Shown piece by piece: positions 9,158-18,393 of a DNA stretch of 64,000 nt. Every line of letters begins with the position of its first letter. Positions within the stretch are counted from its first letter, which is position 1. The stretch is from Acetobacter oryzoeni (lineage in GTDB: Bacteria; Pseudomonadota; Alphaproteobacteria; Acetobacterales; Acetobacteraceae). The notes under the pieces are model-generated. The model was not told the DNA's origin. It was given only the letters and a program-made list of their open reading frames with translations, and ran no database searches. Position numbers and translations under genes: made by a program. Location of the stretch: contig NZ_CP042808.1 in assembly GCF_004014775.2 (NCBI RefSeq), positions 2,425,001 to 2,489,000 on the forward strand. Reading direction: 5' to 3'.

Positions 9158-10357
9158 CTATGACGCCCCATAAAACGTATTACTGCGGACCGATGTCGCT
9201 CGAGCCACAGGCACTTTTGCAGTTGTCAAACCAATCGCTGGAGCAACGGCCAGCATACGGGCGGATCGCGCGGTCGACATGCTATCGAGCATCTCCTGGA
9301 TAATTTCTCGCGCAGGAGCCTGTCCAAACGATGATGCAAGGGTTCTACCCAAACCATCGAGCCCCTCAGCAGCACTCAACCGTTCTAGATCCAGCATTAT
9401 TGCAGCGTGCCACTCAAAAAAAGCTGCTGCCTTGGCGGGCTCCGCATTCCAACGTTCAGCGAAGTTCTCACCCTCCGTTGTTTCGTTCCAGATAGCCCAA
9501 TAGACGCGTCCTTCTATCGTATTCGATAGGATAAAAGTGCGCATATGACGAATCACGGCATGCAAAACATCCAGCTCGCTGTCGAACACCATCGTCCGAA
9601 CACAGTGTTCGTAACTCCATGCGGCAAGTGTAGTGATAATTACTGAAATCGGCGCGAGAGACATATTACGTTCGAGAAAATAACTATCGCGATGTCTCTT
9701 TGCAATTTGCACAATCCGACACAAAAGCCCTTTAAAGCGAGGACGCTCAGGGAACGGTTCAATGTCCGCGTCCGCGCGTGCTCGATCTTCCGCATAGCTC
9801 ATGAGAAGACGCATCTGCGGAACCAGCTCGGCCCGACGCTTGAATGCGTCTCGGTATCCTTTGGGATTGCTAGGCTTCCACGTAGAAAGCGCTTTATCAG
9901 GTACCAACTCTCCGCCGTTGGCACAATTCGCGTTTGGAATGGACGGGGTTATATCCAGATGAAATTCATCTGCATAATTTAGTCGCCAGCAACGCGGCTT
10001 TTCCTGAAGAATATTATTATAACGCTGATTGGCCTTCAATCGATCACCTACTATCTGCTTGCACAGAGCGGGCGGCAACCACTGACCGAAAGCAGGAAGA
10101 TGACAAACTAAGTCAACATCGTACTCATTTTGGCCAATCGGCTTTACCGTGGTTCCTAGCGCAATCGAGCCTTGCAAGTAAATACCGCTGGTGGCAAGCC
10201 GGTTATCTTCAGCATCGGCCAACCACCGGCCCACCGCTTCATAACTGGATTGGGCACGATTAGTTTGGGTTTCACTTGGCTCCAGTCGCTCACAAAGCCG
10301 CTCCAAGAGCCCAAAAATCTCTACCTTTCTGAGCGCAGGGCGCCGTTCCATATACAT
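9158..10357 (-). CDS. CD-NTase, CBASS cyclic-oligonucleotide synthase
   Basis: A 399-aa nucleotidyltransferase of the cGAS/DncV-like family. The GS motif is at residues 63-64 (LQGSIALGT), the metal-binding acids at Asp80 and Asp82 (NEYDVDLV) and the third acid at Asp135 (FHLDITPSI). These enzymes make a cyclic di- or trinucleotide on phage infection, which activates the effector, here a CapV phospholipase. The start has AGAGG six bases upstream. It is the first gene of the operon; the 93-bp AT-rich gap to the protease gene probably holds the promoter. The exact clade and product cannot be told by eye. Confidence 0.9.
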   Translation of the reverse strand: MYMERRPALRKVEIFGLLERLCERLEPSETQTNRAQSSYEAVGRWLADAEDNRLATSGIYLQGSIALGTTVKPIGQNEYDVDLVCHLPAFGQWLPPALCKQIVGDRLKANQRYNNILQEKPRCWRLNYADEFHLDITPSIPNANCANGGELVPDKALSTWKPSNPKGYRDAFKRRAELVPQMRLLMSYAEDRARADADIEPFPERPRFKGLLCRIVQIAKRHRDSYFLERNMSLAPISVIITTLAAWSYEHCVRTMVFDSELDVLHAVIRHMRTFILSNTIEGRVYWAIWNETTEGENFAERWNAEPAKAAAFFEWHAAIMLDLERLSAAEGLDGLGRTLASSFGQAPAREIIQEMLDSMSTARSARMLAVAPAIGLTTAKVPVARATSVRSNTFYGAS

Positions 10358-10450
10358 TGCAACCTCTGATCAAATGGGCCGAACCCATTCGCAAAAATGT
10401 CGAAACATTTAGTCAATTTGAAAAATAAGAAATCCCAATTTGAACAATTC

Positions 10451-12673
10451 CTATGTTCGAATTGGCAGGGTTATTTTTGGCTGAATTGGCACAAGTGCCT
10501 TTGTATAACTGCGCAAAATATCATTATAGAGATCAGGATGTTTAGCAGCTTCTACTGTGATAATTAGAGCATAACGAATTTTCTCAGCGCTTGTCGTAGC
10601 ATGTCCTGATTCACGCGCATTGTAATGAATGTCGAACACTGGGCTATCGAGACTACGCCCGAGCATACGTTTATCGCCATGTAGAACAGTTTCCCATTTC
10701 CCCATATCCGAACGACGCTCCTCTTCGGTTGCGTATTTTTTCATATCGAAAAAGCCTTTTGTATCGGCGTTCGCTTTACCTTCTTTTACCTTCTTATCAC
10801 TGGGACGAAAGACAATATCCAAACCAGCTCGAGTATAGGTAACAGCATCCTGCGGATCCGTCGGAGACGCGTAACAAAATGTTGCCTTCAAGCGTATTTT
10901 ACCTTGTAGACCACCAGTTGGTATTGGAAGCGGCGCGCGTAAATATTTCCCGGGTTTTAATTCGCCTTGATAGACCACCCGCGCCACGCCAGACGGACAA
11001 GTAATAACTTCCATCAAATCTTCTGGAATTTTACCCCAACCGACTTCAATTTTATCGTGTTCAGAGGGATCAGCACTATGAACAAGCAACGCTTTAATAG
11101 CGAGCGGCGATAAATCCGACCCAAGAACCGCATGAACTCCAACAGCATTGCGCAATAAATATGGTGATGCAAAACTTGTTCCCAATTGAGGCACTAGGGA
11201 CGGCTTGGCTCCCGATGCCAGAACATGAAAATATTTAGAATTTTCTGCGGCCCCACCAAAAGCCATAAGATCAGGTTTTACTACGCCTGGACTACGACCG
11301 GGTCCAACGGCGCTGTAAGCGGCCCGACCCCAAGTTTTATCAACGTTGTCAGCAGCCCCTACGGACAACGCATTCACGCAATCCGATGGCACCTGAACAC
11401 GTGCGTTACCTGTGGAGCGATCCATAGCGCCGTTATTTCCAACGGCTATGGTCATCAATGTATCGCCATCGCTCAACAAATCATCAATCACAGAAGTCCA
11501 CGCGTGTACATCTGTATCTTCAATTGGGAGATCCGGTCCCAAACTCAAATTGATGAACTGATAATATCGAGACAGAAGAACTTCTTCCACAAACCCCAGC
11601 GTACGATATAATTCCAATGGGTCTTCTGAATCAGTTTCACGATCCAGAACGCGGAGATGATCAACATAAGAATAAGGCCGAGACGGAGTGCTATTGGGTA
11701 TGATCGGTCCAAAAAGGAATGCCGACGTGACTGCAAGCCCATGCTCAATGCCGCCTGGATCATCTTCCGCATGCTCATCCATGACGCGATAAGTATTTAT
11801 CCACGGAGTGATACTGCTATTTGTCGGCAAACCACCATCCAAAATGGCGACTTTAGGCTCTGACGACAGCGGCTGCTCCGTGGGCAGGCTACACGGCACA
11901 GTCACCCCAGAAGCCCGTTGTATCGGACGCATACCACGCAACTTGGGCATGGAACGAATTACACGTACAAAAGAGAACTCAGCTAGGTGCCTGATGCTCT
12001 CACTATCGCCCTCTGCAGGAAGAAACCATAGATTCCCTGCGCTAAATGCCAGATCGAGGTGCAGCTTTACGCCAACGTCGGTCGCATATTTGGCAAATGC
12101 GCGTTGTACAAATTGAGAGTTATCTCCGGGTAACAGATGAACACCCACTTCGAAAAAACGATCTTGGGATTTTTCGAATGACACAATGCGATCTGTTGAC
12201 TCAAATGCAGAAAAATTCTCAATATGAGAAAGGTCTTTGGCTTCACTGGACCCTTCTTCAACTTCTCCAGCCCAATCTGCCAACTGACGAAACGCTTTTC
12301 GCCGTCCCACCACAAAAAGCTCCGTGGTCGTTGACTCGCGCGGAGAACCCTTTTTTGCCCAAGCCTCCGGGGTCAGTTTTACAGCTCTACTCCCGACCGA
12401 CTCAAGACCAGCACTGCGCAACATTGCGACAGGATAAAAAGAACGCGCGATGTAACTGGGATTCAAGGCGAGACGGGCCACACTCAAATCGCCCGGACAG
12501 GCTTTGGAGGGCAACCTATCGAGATTTATCGATGTTTCGATAAATTGCGGCACCAAACGTGTTCTCGCTTGCTGCAGCGTATAAACTTCAGCTTTCGTTA
12601 TCTTCCGTCGAGGACCTTTAATATCATAAGTAAGGAGTTCGCCTCGTCCTATCAAAAAATTGGTCTGACTCAT
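10451..12673 (-). CDS. ietS: IetS-like subtilisin-family serine protease
   Basis: A 740-aa S8-family protease with an intact triad: Asp279 (VAILDGG), His311 (IEHGLAVTSA) and Ser500 (GTSFASP), with oxyanion Asn413 (AVGNNG). The first 270 residues are a family-specific extension. No signal peptide is visible, so it is cytoplasmic. Its start overlaps the stop of the AAA ATPase gene by 4 bp (ATGA). This pairing is IetAS, first described as a stability and incompatibility determinant of the Ti plasmid pTiC58 in which the protease acts as toxin and the ATPase as antitoxin, and later reported as an antiphage system. Both roles are plausible here. Confidence 0.87.
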   Translation of the reverse strand: MSQTNFLIGRGELLTYDIKGPRRKITKAEVYTLQQARTRLVPQFIETSINLDRLPSKACPGDLSVARLALNPSYIARSFYPVAMLRSAGLESVGSRAVKLTPEAWAKKGSPRESTTTELFVVGRRKAFRQLADWAGEVEEGSSEAKDLSHIENFSAFESTDRIVSFEKSQDRFFEVGVHLLPGDNSQFVQRAFAKYATDVGVKLHLDLAFSAGNLWFLPAEGDSESIRHLAEFSFVRVIRSMPKLRGMRPIQRASGVTVPCSLPTEQPLSSEPKVAILDGGLPTNSSITPWINTYRVMDEHAEDDPGGIEHGLAVTSAFLFGPIIPNSTPSRPYSYVDHLRVLDRETDSEDPLELYRTLGFVEEVLLSRYYQFINLSLGPDLPIEDTDVHAWTSVIDDLLSDGDTLMTIAVGNNGAMDRSTGNARVQVPSDCVNALSVGAADNVDKTWGRAAYSAVGPGRSPGVVKPDLMAFGGAAENSKYFHVLASGAKPSLVPQLGTSFASPYLLRNAVGVHAVLGSDLSPLAIKALLVHSADPSEHDKIEVGWGKIPEDLMEVITCPSGVARVVYQGELKPGKYLRAPLPIPTGGLQGKIRLKATFCYASPTDPQDAVTYTRAGLDIVFRPSDKKVKEGKANADTKGFFDMKKYATEEERRSDMGKWETVLHGDKRMLGRSLDSPVFDIHYNARESGHATTSAEKIRYALIITVEAAKHPDLYNDILRSYTKALVPIQPKITLPIRT

Positions 12674-13866
12674 CCTTCACGTCTCCGCTTTTTAGGAACG
12701 ACGGCAGGACCGTCAGTCGTGTATTTTCTAATAGTATCTCGGCTCACACCTGTAATATCCGAAATACTATGCTGAGACAGGCGTGTTTGTTTAGCGAGTA
12801 AAACAGCCATATCGATACGCCCCTGTCGATCCAATGATAGAGCGCGAGCTTTAATGAATTCCTCAATTAAATCGACATCTGGAGCTGTTCCCAATGCTAC
12901 TGCTCGCCGAAAGCGCTGTATCTCTCTTCCTATATCGCTAAAGGACTGTCCACGAAACGCGAAGGTCAGAATATCTACCCACCGAGCAAACAACGCGAAA
13001 TCAGGTCCCAAGAACCGTTTAATAGCTTCTTTGACCGCTACGGGCTCAGGTGTCTTAAATTCGACAACCAAGTCAAACCGTCGCCATAACGCAGGATCAA
13101 TCAGCTCTGGATGATTAGTTGCGGCCAACAACACCCCGGTAGAAGGCCACTCATCAACTTCCTGCAAAATCACTGTCACAAGACGCTTGAGTTCACCCAC
13201 ATCGGAATCATCGCTACGTCGCTTGGCAATTGCATCGATTTCATCAAGCAACAACACACAAGGGCGTTGTTTAGCAAAATCAAGAGCTGCGCGTAAATTG
13301 TTACCGCTACGCCCCAACAAACTACTCATAACCGCAGTAAGATCGAGTACATACAGCGGTACACCTAGCTGAGATGCCAACCAACGCGCAGTGAGTGTCT
13401 TACCCAGTCCAGGTTGGCCAACAAATATTGCAGAGCGTGTTGGCACCAAGCCCGCTGCGACAAGACGCTCAGCTTGCTTACGCTCCAAGATCAACTGTCC
13501 AAGCATTTCCTCCAATCCGGGAGAAAGCAGTGGCGCTTCCTGATCTGGAAGATCCGTAAACTCTTTAAGCAGTGACAAGCGCGACTCATCGTCCACTGGC
13601 AAAGCCTGTTCCGGAGAGGATGGTGTAACTGCCTTCCGTAACGGAGCTCCGGTGCGATGCGGTTTGGAACGAAGGAACATATCTACCTGTGCTGCCAACT
13701 CAGGTTCAGTCCCTCGATATTTTCTAACTAGCCGTGCGGCGAACAGGCGTACGTCCTCCGTTTGCTCGGCCAAGGCGAGCCGAACAATCTGGGCTAAATC
13801 AGACTTCAATCCACTAGAATCGTCCATAAACACTGTAACCCATTCATATAAACCACTTTTTTTCAT
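12670..13866 (-). CDS. ietA: IetA-like AAA ATPase
   Basis: A 398-aa AAA+ ATPase. Walker A is GQPGLGKT at 150-157 and Walker B LLLDEID at 205-211; sensor-like ATNHPE and an arginine-rich LWRRFD follow. The C-terminus (about 340-390) ends in a predicted helix-turn-helix (LSQHSISDITGVSRDTIRKYT), suggesting DNA binding. It is cotranslated with the protease (4-bp overlap). By homology with IetAS it restrains or directs the protease. The start is uncertain: neither ATG 13866 nor ATG 13827 has a strong ribosome binding site. The 5' flank 13867-14084 shows no gene and must hold the promoter. Confidence 0.87.
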   Translation of the reverse strand: MKKSGLYEWVTVFMDDSSGLKSDLAQIVRLALAEQTEDVRLFAARLVRKYRGTEPELAAQVDMFLRSKPHRTGAPLRKAVTPSSPEQALPVDDESRLSLLKEFTDLPDQEAPLLSPGLEEMLGQLILERKQAERLVAAGLVPTRSAIFVGQPGLGKTLTARWLASQLGVPLYVLDLTAVMSSLLGRSGNNLRAALDFAKQRPCVLLLDEIDAIAKRRSDDSDVGELKRLVTVILQEVDEWPSTGVLLAATNHPELIDPALWRRFDLVVEFKTPEPVAVKEAIKRFLGPDFALFARWVDILTFAFRGQSFSDIGREIQRFRRAVALGTAPDVDLIEEFIKARALSLDRQGRIDMAVLLAKQTRLSQHSISDITGVSRDTIRKYTTDGPAVVPKKRRREG

Positions 13867-14084
13867 TCAAAAATGGACTAAAATTATTCTCTCATATTTT
13901 CTGTCTGCTGGAAAGATATTCTGAGCGATCAGGACCAATCGCCCACTCACCACTCTTGGCGCGGTCATGATCAGCCATGACCATATATGAGAGCGGGCGC
14001 ATCAAGGCAGGAAGTCTATGATCAAAGAGAACGTCTCTTCCTCAACGTTCACAGTCATTCCCTGTCCATTCTCTCGGCGCTTTC

Positions 14085-14346
14085 GTGGCACTCCAACCCG
14101 ACACGATGCTGGAACTCGCACTGCCGGGTACGGGGCTGGCGCACCTTGCGGCGTTTCAAGTTGATCCACACATCATCGCTGGGCGGCTGACCTCAATGCT
14201 TGAGCACTTTTCAGATCGACAGATTTGTCGATGTGCAAGCCGTCTATCTGGGACATCGTGGCACGCTGTCCGCGCGGATCAGGGCAGTTCTTGATTTTCT
14301 AAAGAAGAATATGTGCATCGGTCCCAGCCAGCTATCGGGGGAGTAA
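14085..14346 (+). pseudogene. 3' remnant of a LysR-type regulator gene, frameshifted
   Basis: From 14085 the frame reads LPGTGLAHLAAFQVDPHIIAGRL, typical of the end of a LysR effector domain. After about 14210 the matching sequence continues in another frame (YLGHRGTLSARIRAVLDFL) to a stop at about 14346. No N-terminal DNA-binding part is present upstream, so this is a broken, non-functional tail. It converges on the frameshifted MFS gene and marks the border between the IetAS island and the metabolic cargo. Confidence 0.65.
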
Positions 14347-14359
14347 AAAGCGCGTTCAG

Positions 14360-15558
14360 TCAGCCATTGCGTGGCATGCGTGTAAACCCGCTTCCTGACG
14401 CCATCACGACGATCATCAGGGCACAGAGCAGCAAAACTGTTGCTGCCCACGGAATGACGGTCGTGCCAAGATGGTCGAGAAGCAGACCCCCGATGATCCC
14501 GCCGCCGGCAATGGCCGCGTTCCATACGGTCACGATCATCGACTGGGCGATATCGGCCCCCTCGCCTGCTGCACGCGCGGACGCCGTCTGGAACAGCGTG
14601 GCCGCGCCACCAAAGGCCAGCCCCCACAGACCGGCTCCGATGTAAATTGCAATCGGACTGGTCCCTGCAAAACCCAATGTGCAGCCTGCGATCACGAAAA
14701 GAGCAATACTCGCCAGGACCAGCGCCCGCAGCCAGTGATCGATGAGGGCGCCGATCAGCCAGATCCCGACCAGAGCGGTGAGACCGAATACCAGCAGCAC
14801 CCTATCCACCTGTCCGCCCATGCCGGCCTGCAGCAGGAAAGGCGCGATATATGTGTAGAGGATATTATGGGCCAGGACGAACAGTAGCGTGACAGACAGG
14901 ATTGTCCGCACATCCGGCATCAGGAACACATGCCTGAGCGTCAGACGTCGTCCCTGACCTTGGCCGGGAAAGTCCGGCACCGCGGCCACGACCCAGCCCA
15001 GCAGCCCGACGGTCAGCACGGTCATGATACCGAAAGTGTAACGCCACCCCACAACCGTCCCGAGAAGGGTACCGAGAGGAATGCCGAATGACAGGGCAAG
15101 CGGTGTCCCGACCATTGCAACAGCGATGGCCCGTCCCTGCAAGGCGGGTGCCACCATCCGGCTGGCATAGCCCGCCAGCAGCGCCCACAGCAGTCCGGCC
15201 GATACCCCTGCCAGAAAACGGGCGGCGGGGTCAGGACATAGCTGGTTGAGACGGCCGTGACCGTATTGACGACAGCAAAGCCACCAATAGCCAGAAGCAG
15301 CAATCTGCGCCGTCGCCATCCCTGCGTGGCGCTGGTCAGCGGGATGGCCGCGACAAGGGAACCGATTGCGTAAAGTGTGACAAGTTGCCCGACCATCGCA
15401 TCCGCTACGTTCAGGCCACTACCCATCTGCGGTAACAGGCCTGCTGGCAGAGCCTCGGTCAGGATGGTGATGAAGCCAGATGTGGCCAGGGCCAGGAGGC
15501 CCGCCAACGGCAGGCGCTCCGATGTGGACAGGTTGCATTCTGTGGTTTCTGAGGTCAT
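14360..15558 (-). pseudogene. MFS efflux transporter gene with a frameshift
   Basis: The first part, from ATG 15558, encodes an MFS N-terminus (LAGLLALATSGFITILTEALPAG, YAIGSLVAAIPL, RRRRLLLLAIGG); it then leaves frame in the C-rich stretch near 15210-15235. The second frame continues the same protein (PAARFLAGVSAGLLWALLAGYASR, VAMVGTPLALSFGIPLG) through about nine membrane segments to 14360. Joined, the product is about 400 aa, normal for an AraJ/sugar-efflux-type drug exporter. A one-base change explains it: a true null mutation or a sequencing error. The adjacent divergent LysR gene is the likely regulator. Confidence 0.8.
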
Positions 15559-15711
15559 GGAGTCATCCATCTCAAAGCATGCCGTGGCGCAGAGCTGTCT
15601 GCCGCTCTGGCCCCTCGTTGCCCTCACGATAAGATGGTCCCTGCTCCGGATTAATCAGGCTATAGTTCCACACACAATGGACAGAGATGTCCGCAATAGC
15701 CGGATCATGCG

Positions 15712-16602
15712 ATGGACAGTCTGGGTGCTCTTCCCATTTTCATTCAGGCGGCCGAAACACGCAGCTTCACGGCCGCCGGTCAGCAACTGGGCCTGTCTGC
15801 CTCTGCGGTCGGCAAGGCCATTGCCCGTCTTGAAGGGCGTCTCGGCGTCAGGCTGTTTCATCGCAGCACGCGAACGATCACGCTGACCCAGGAAGGTCAT
15901 CTCTTTCTGGCGCGCTGCCGTCGGATTCTGGGAGAGGTTGAGGCTGCAGAACAGGAACTGGCGGATACACACGCCGCACCATCGGGACGTCTGCGCGTGA
16001 GCCTCCCCATGGTCGGCATGCTGTTGATGCCGGCGGTCAACGCCTTTATCCAGGCCTATCCGGAAATCGAGCCCGATCTTGATTTCACCGATCGTCTCGT
16101 GGATGTCATCGGCGAAGGCTTCGATGTGGTTCTCCGAACCGGAGATGCCGCGGACTCACGCCTGATGACCCGCATCGTCGGCACGTTCCATCACCGGCTG
16201 GTTGCCAGCCCCGCCTATCTGGATCGCCGTGGGATACCCATCAAACCGGCTGATCTGGCGCATCATGCCTGCCTGCGCCACAGATATCCCACCACCGGGA
16301 AACTGGAAGCATGGCCCCTGCGGCAGGATCGCATGGCTGGGACTATTGAGCCACCGGCAACCGTCGTTGCCTCGGCGCTGGAGCCGCTGATCAGCATGGC
16401 CGAAGCCGGGCTGGGTATCGTCAGCCTGCCGGATTTTGTGCTTCACGAGCATCTCAGGACAGGACACCTCGTTCCTGTGCTGTCCGACCATACCGAAGAT
16501 TCGGGGGTCTTCCGTCTTCTGTGGCCGTCCAGCCCCTATCTCTCACCGAAGCTCAGGGTGTTTATCGAGTTCATGACGGCGAATCTGTTCCCGCCCAAAT
16601 GA
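15712..16602 (+). CDS. LysR-type transcriptional regulator
   Basis: A 296-aa regulator. The N-terminal winged helix-turn-helix is clear (FTAAGQQLGLSASAVGKAIARLEGRLG, RLFHRSTRTITLTQEG, residues 18-65), followed by a LysR substrate-binding domain (GRLRVSLPMVGMLLMPAVNAF to the C-terminus). It diverges from the frameshifted MFS gene across about 150 bp, a classic arrangement in which the regulator controls the exporter. The ligand is unknown. With the MFS gene broken, the regulator may be an orphan. Length and motifs are complete. Confidence 0.9.
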   Translation: MDSLGALPIFIQAAETRSFTAAGQQLGLSASAVGKAIARLEGRLGVRLFHRSTRTITLTQEGHLFLARCRRILGEVEAAEQELADTHAAPSGRLRVSLPMVGMLLMPAVNAFIQAYPEIEPDLDFTDRLVDVIGEGFDVVLRTGDAADSRLMTRIVGTFHHRLVASPAYLDRRGIPIKPADLAHHACLRHRYPTTGKLEAWPLRQDRMAGTIEPPATVVASALEPLISMAEAGLGIVSLPDFVLHEHLRTGHLVPVLSDHTEDSGVFRLLWPSSPYLSPKLRVFIEFMTANLFPPK

Positions 16603-16888
16603 CCTCGCTCTGGCGGTTCACGCACACGTGAAATCAGCCCAAACTACGCTGGAGTTTCACTCCCATCTGCATCCTATACGCATCCTGCGCGTATGTCCCA
16701 AACGCAGAAAGCCGCCCTTGAGGACGGCTTAACATGCTGATGATATTGGATAAGTTTTGGTTGCGGGGGCCTGCAACCAAAGAAAACTGCTGCTTGTCAG
16801 CGGGTTCGTAGAGAGGCTCGCTGCATGACATAATCGATTGATAAATAATCGTTTTTATCAATATTTTGTCTCGCCAGGCCTTTCCCGG
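16603..16888. other. Intergenic region with a hairpin and a tRNA-3'-end-like sequence
   Basis: No gene. A hairpin (AAGCCGCCCT around 16708 pairing with GGACGGCTT, ending near 16730) may end LysR or vapC transcription. At 16758-16770 the sequence TGGTTGCGGGGGC is the reverse complement of a typical 3' end of an initiator tRNA-Met (GCCCCCGCAACCA), without the rest of a tRNA. This could be a relic attachment site. No integrase gene lies nearby. Confidence 0.45.
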
Positions 16889-17299
16889 TCAGGCCGTGTC
16901 AGTCAGCCAGTCCTCCGTTCGAAGCCCCTCCACCCGCTGAAATTCCCGCAGATTGCCGGTCACAACAATCAGCCCTCTGCTCCGGGCATGCCCGGCAATC
17001 ATGAGATCATACGGACCTATGATACGGCCATTCCGTTCAAGTTCGGCCCGAATGTCTGCCGTATGGGCGGCTGCTTCACTGTCGAATGGCAGGACCGCCA
17101 GCCTTGCCGCGAAGCGCTCGACTTCACGCCTTGTGCGCACGGGATCGGACGAGCGTTCTGCGCCATAAAGCAGCTCATACAGAACCACGTCCGAGATGCA
17201 GAGTTCCTCCGCACAGCTGTTGAACCTCGGACGCAGCCCTTGTGGTCGATCCCGCAATACCCGGATACAGAGGTTCGTATCCAGCAGATAACGCAGCAT
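16889..17299 (-). CDS. vapC: VapC-type PIN-domain ribonuclease toxin
   Basis: A 136-aa PIN protein. The acidic active-site residues are visible at Asp8 (YLLDTNLC), the Glu of VLYELLYG near residue 42 and the Asp of GPYDLMIAGHA near residue 97, with a fourth acidic position in the C-terminal EFQRVEGL region. VapC toxins cut RNA, often initiator tRNA, and are held by VapB. It abuts vapB with no gap between the vapB stop and the vapC start, as in type II toxin-antitoxin operons. The module may stabilise the plasmid. Confidence 0.9.
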   Translation of the reverse strand: MLRYLLDTNLCIRVLRDRPQGLRPRFNSCAEELCISDVVLYELLYGAERSSDPVRTRREVERFAARLAVLPFDSEAAAHTADIRAELERNGRIIGPYDLMIAGHARSRGLIVVTGNLREFQRVEGLRTEDWLTDTA

Positions 17300-17524
17300 T
17301 CAGAGCGCCTCACGGTCCTGCATGGCCGGCTGGTTCCGCTCCCCCAGATCCACGCCGGGAGCCGCAAAGAAATCATCCCACGCTGCGTCAGCGGGGGCGA
17401 TGATGCGTCGTGAACCTTCGGACACAATGACGACGTCACGCACCTGCTCCCCGAAGGCGACCATCTTCGGCAGGCGCACTGCCTGCGAGCGGTTGGATAG
17501 AAAGAGTGTCGTACGGGTCAGCAT
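17300..17524 (-). CDS. vapB: VapB-type antitoxin
   Basis: A 74-aa protein whose N-terminus (TTLFLSNRSQAVRLPKMVAF) is the SpoVT/AbrB-like swapped-hairpin DNA-binding domain of VapB antitoxins. The C-terminal tail (DAAWDDFFAAPG) would wrap the VapC toxin. The start has GGGGAGGA upstream. It is the first gene of the vapBC operon, and an AT-rich palindrome at 17542-17562, 18 bp before the start codon, is the probable autoregulatory operator. Confidence 0.9.
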   Translation of the reverse strand: MLTRTTLFLSNRSQAVRLPKMVAFGEQVRDVVIVSEGSRRIIAPADAAWDDFFAAPGVDLGERNQPAMQDREAL

Positions 17525-17541
17525 CGGTTATTCCTCCCCAT

Positions 17542-17562
17542 GGATATATATTATGTATATCC
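17542..17562. promoter_or_regulatory. Palindromic operator of vapBC
   Basis: GGATATA and TATATCC are inverted around a 7-base centre, overlapping where the vapBC promoter should lie. VapB proteins bind such palindromes to repress their own operon; here the binding is inferred. Confidence 0.6.
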
Positions 17563-17703
17563 CATTTGGACGTTGATGTCCCGTATTTTTAGGGCTCTAT
17601 GCACCGAATGCATACAAGCGGGCCGGATGATACAGTAGATCTTCCGCCCGTCCCATGATGGGACCGCTCTCCTCTCTCCCTGAAAGACAAAAAGACAGCA
17701 TTC

Positions 17704-18129
17704 ATGACGGACAGGCCACGAACACGGAGTGAAGCCTTCGCCCGAGCAGAAGAACGGGGTCGCCACCTGACAGCCACCATGCTGTCAGGTCCGGACATGC
17801 TGACGGGCGAGGTTTTTGCCCACCGTCTTGGCCTGACTGTCGCAGATCTGCGTAATCTGGAACAGGCCCATGCTGTCCTCGTTCTGCCAGGGCTCTCACC
17901 ACGAGATGTGCGCTATCCGGCCTGGCAGATCGACGCGACGGGACCGCCCTTCCCTGTCCTGCACGCACTTTTCGATGCGCTGGGCGACAGCGGATGGACC
18001 ATTCATCGCTTCCTGATGCAGTCTAATCCCGAACTTGCCGGTCAGACAGCCTTGGAAACGCTTCGTGATGGCAGGGGCGCACTGGCCCTCCGGCGTGCCC
18101 GCAGCATTGCGGTAGGAAGCTTCGCCTGA
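17704..18129 (+). CDS. Small protein resembling Xre/MbcA/ParS-type antitoxins
   Basis: A 141-aa protein divergent from vapBC. It has an N-terminal helix-turn-helix-like part (LTGEVFAHRLGLTVADLRNLEQA, about 37-60) and a C-terminal half (GDSGWTIHRFLMQSNPELAG, TALETLRDG) resembling the toxin-binding domain of the Xre/MbcA/ParS group. No RES-domain toxin follows, so this would be an orphan antitoxin or simply a regulator. The start ATG lies within a sequence with little Shine-Dalgarno character. The assignment is tentative. Confidence 0.55.
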   Translation: MTDRPRTRSEAFARAEERGRHLTATMLSGPDMLTGEVFAHRLGLTVADLRNLEQAHAVLVLPGLSPRDVRYPAWQIDATGPPFPVLHALFDALGDSGWTIHRFLMQSNPELAGQTALETLRDGRGALALRRARSIAVGSFA

Positions 18130-18393
18130 CCGCCCTGCCGGTCGAGCCTCTTCACTTCACGCCTTCGAACCCCTACCCCGTCTCGCCGCATGACAGAGTG
18201 GCAATGCCACATTACATGGAGGCGTCCAATCGCAACACTACTTCCTACAGGGAAGGAATGCCTTGCTGCTACGGTATCTAATCTTTCGCGTTCGGCCATA
18301 TTAGCAATAGCGGCGCAAGTAATCTCGGTAGCGGAAGAAAACGCCGTTCTTTCGCCGGAAGATCATCATGATACTGTGGAACAGGAGTTGCCG

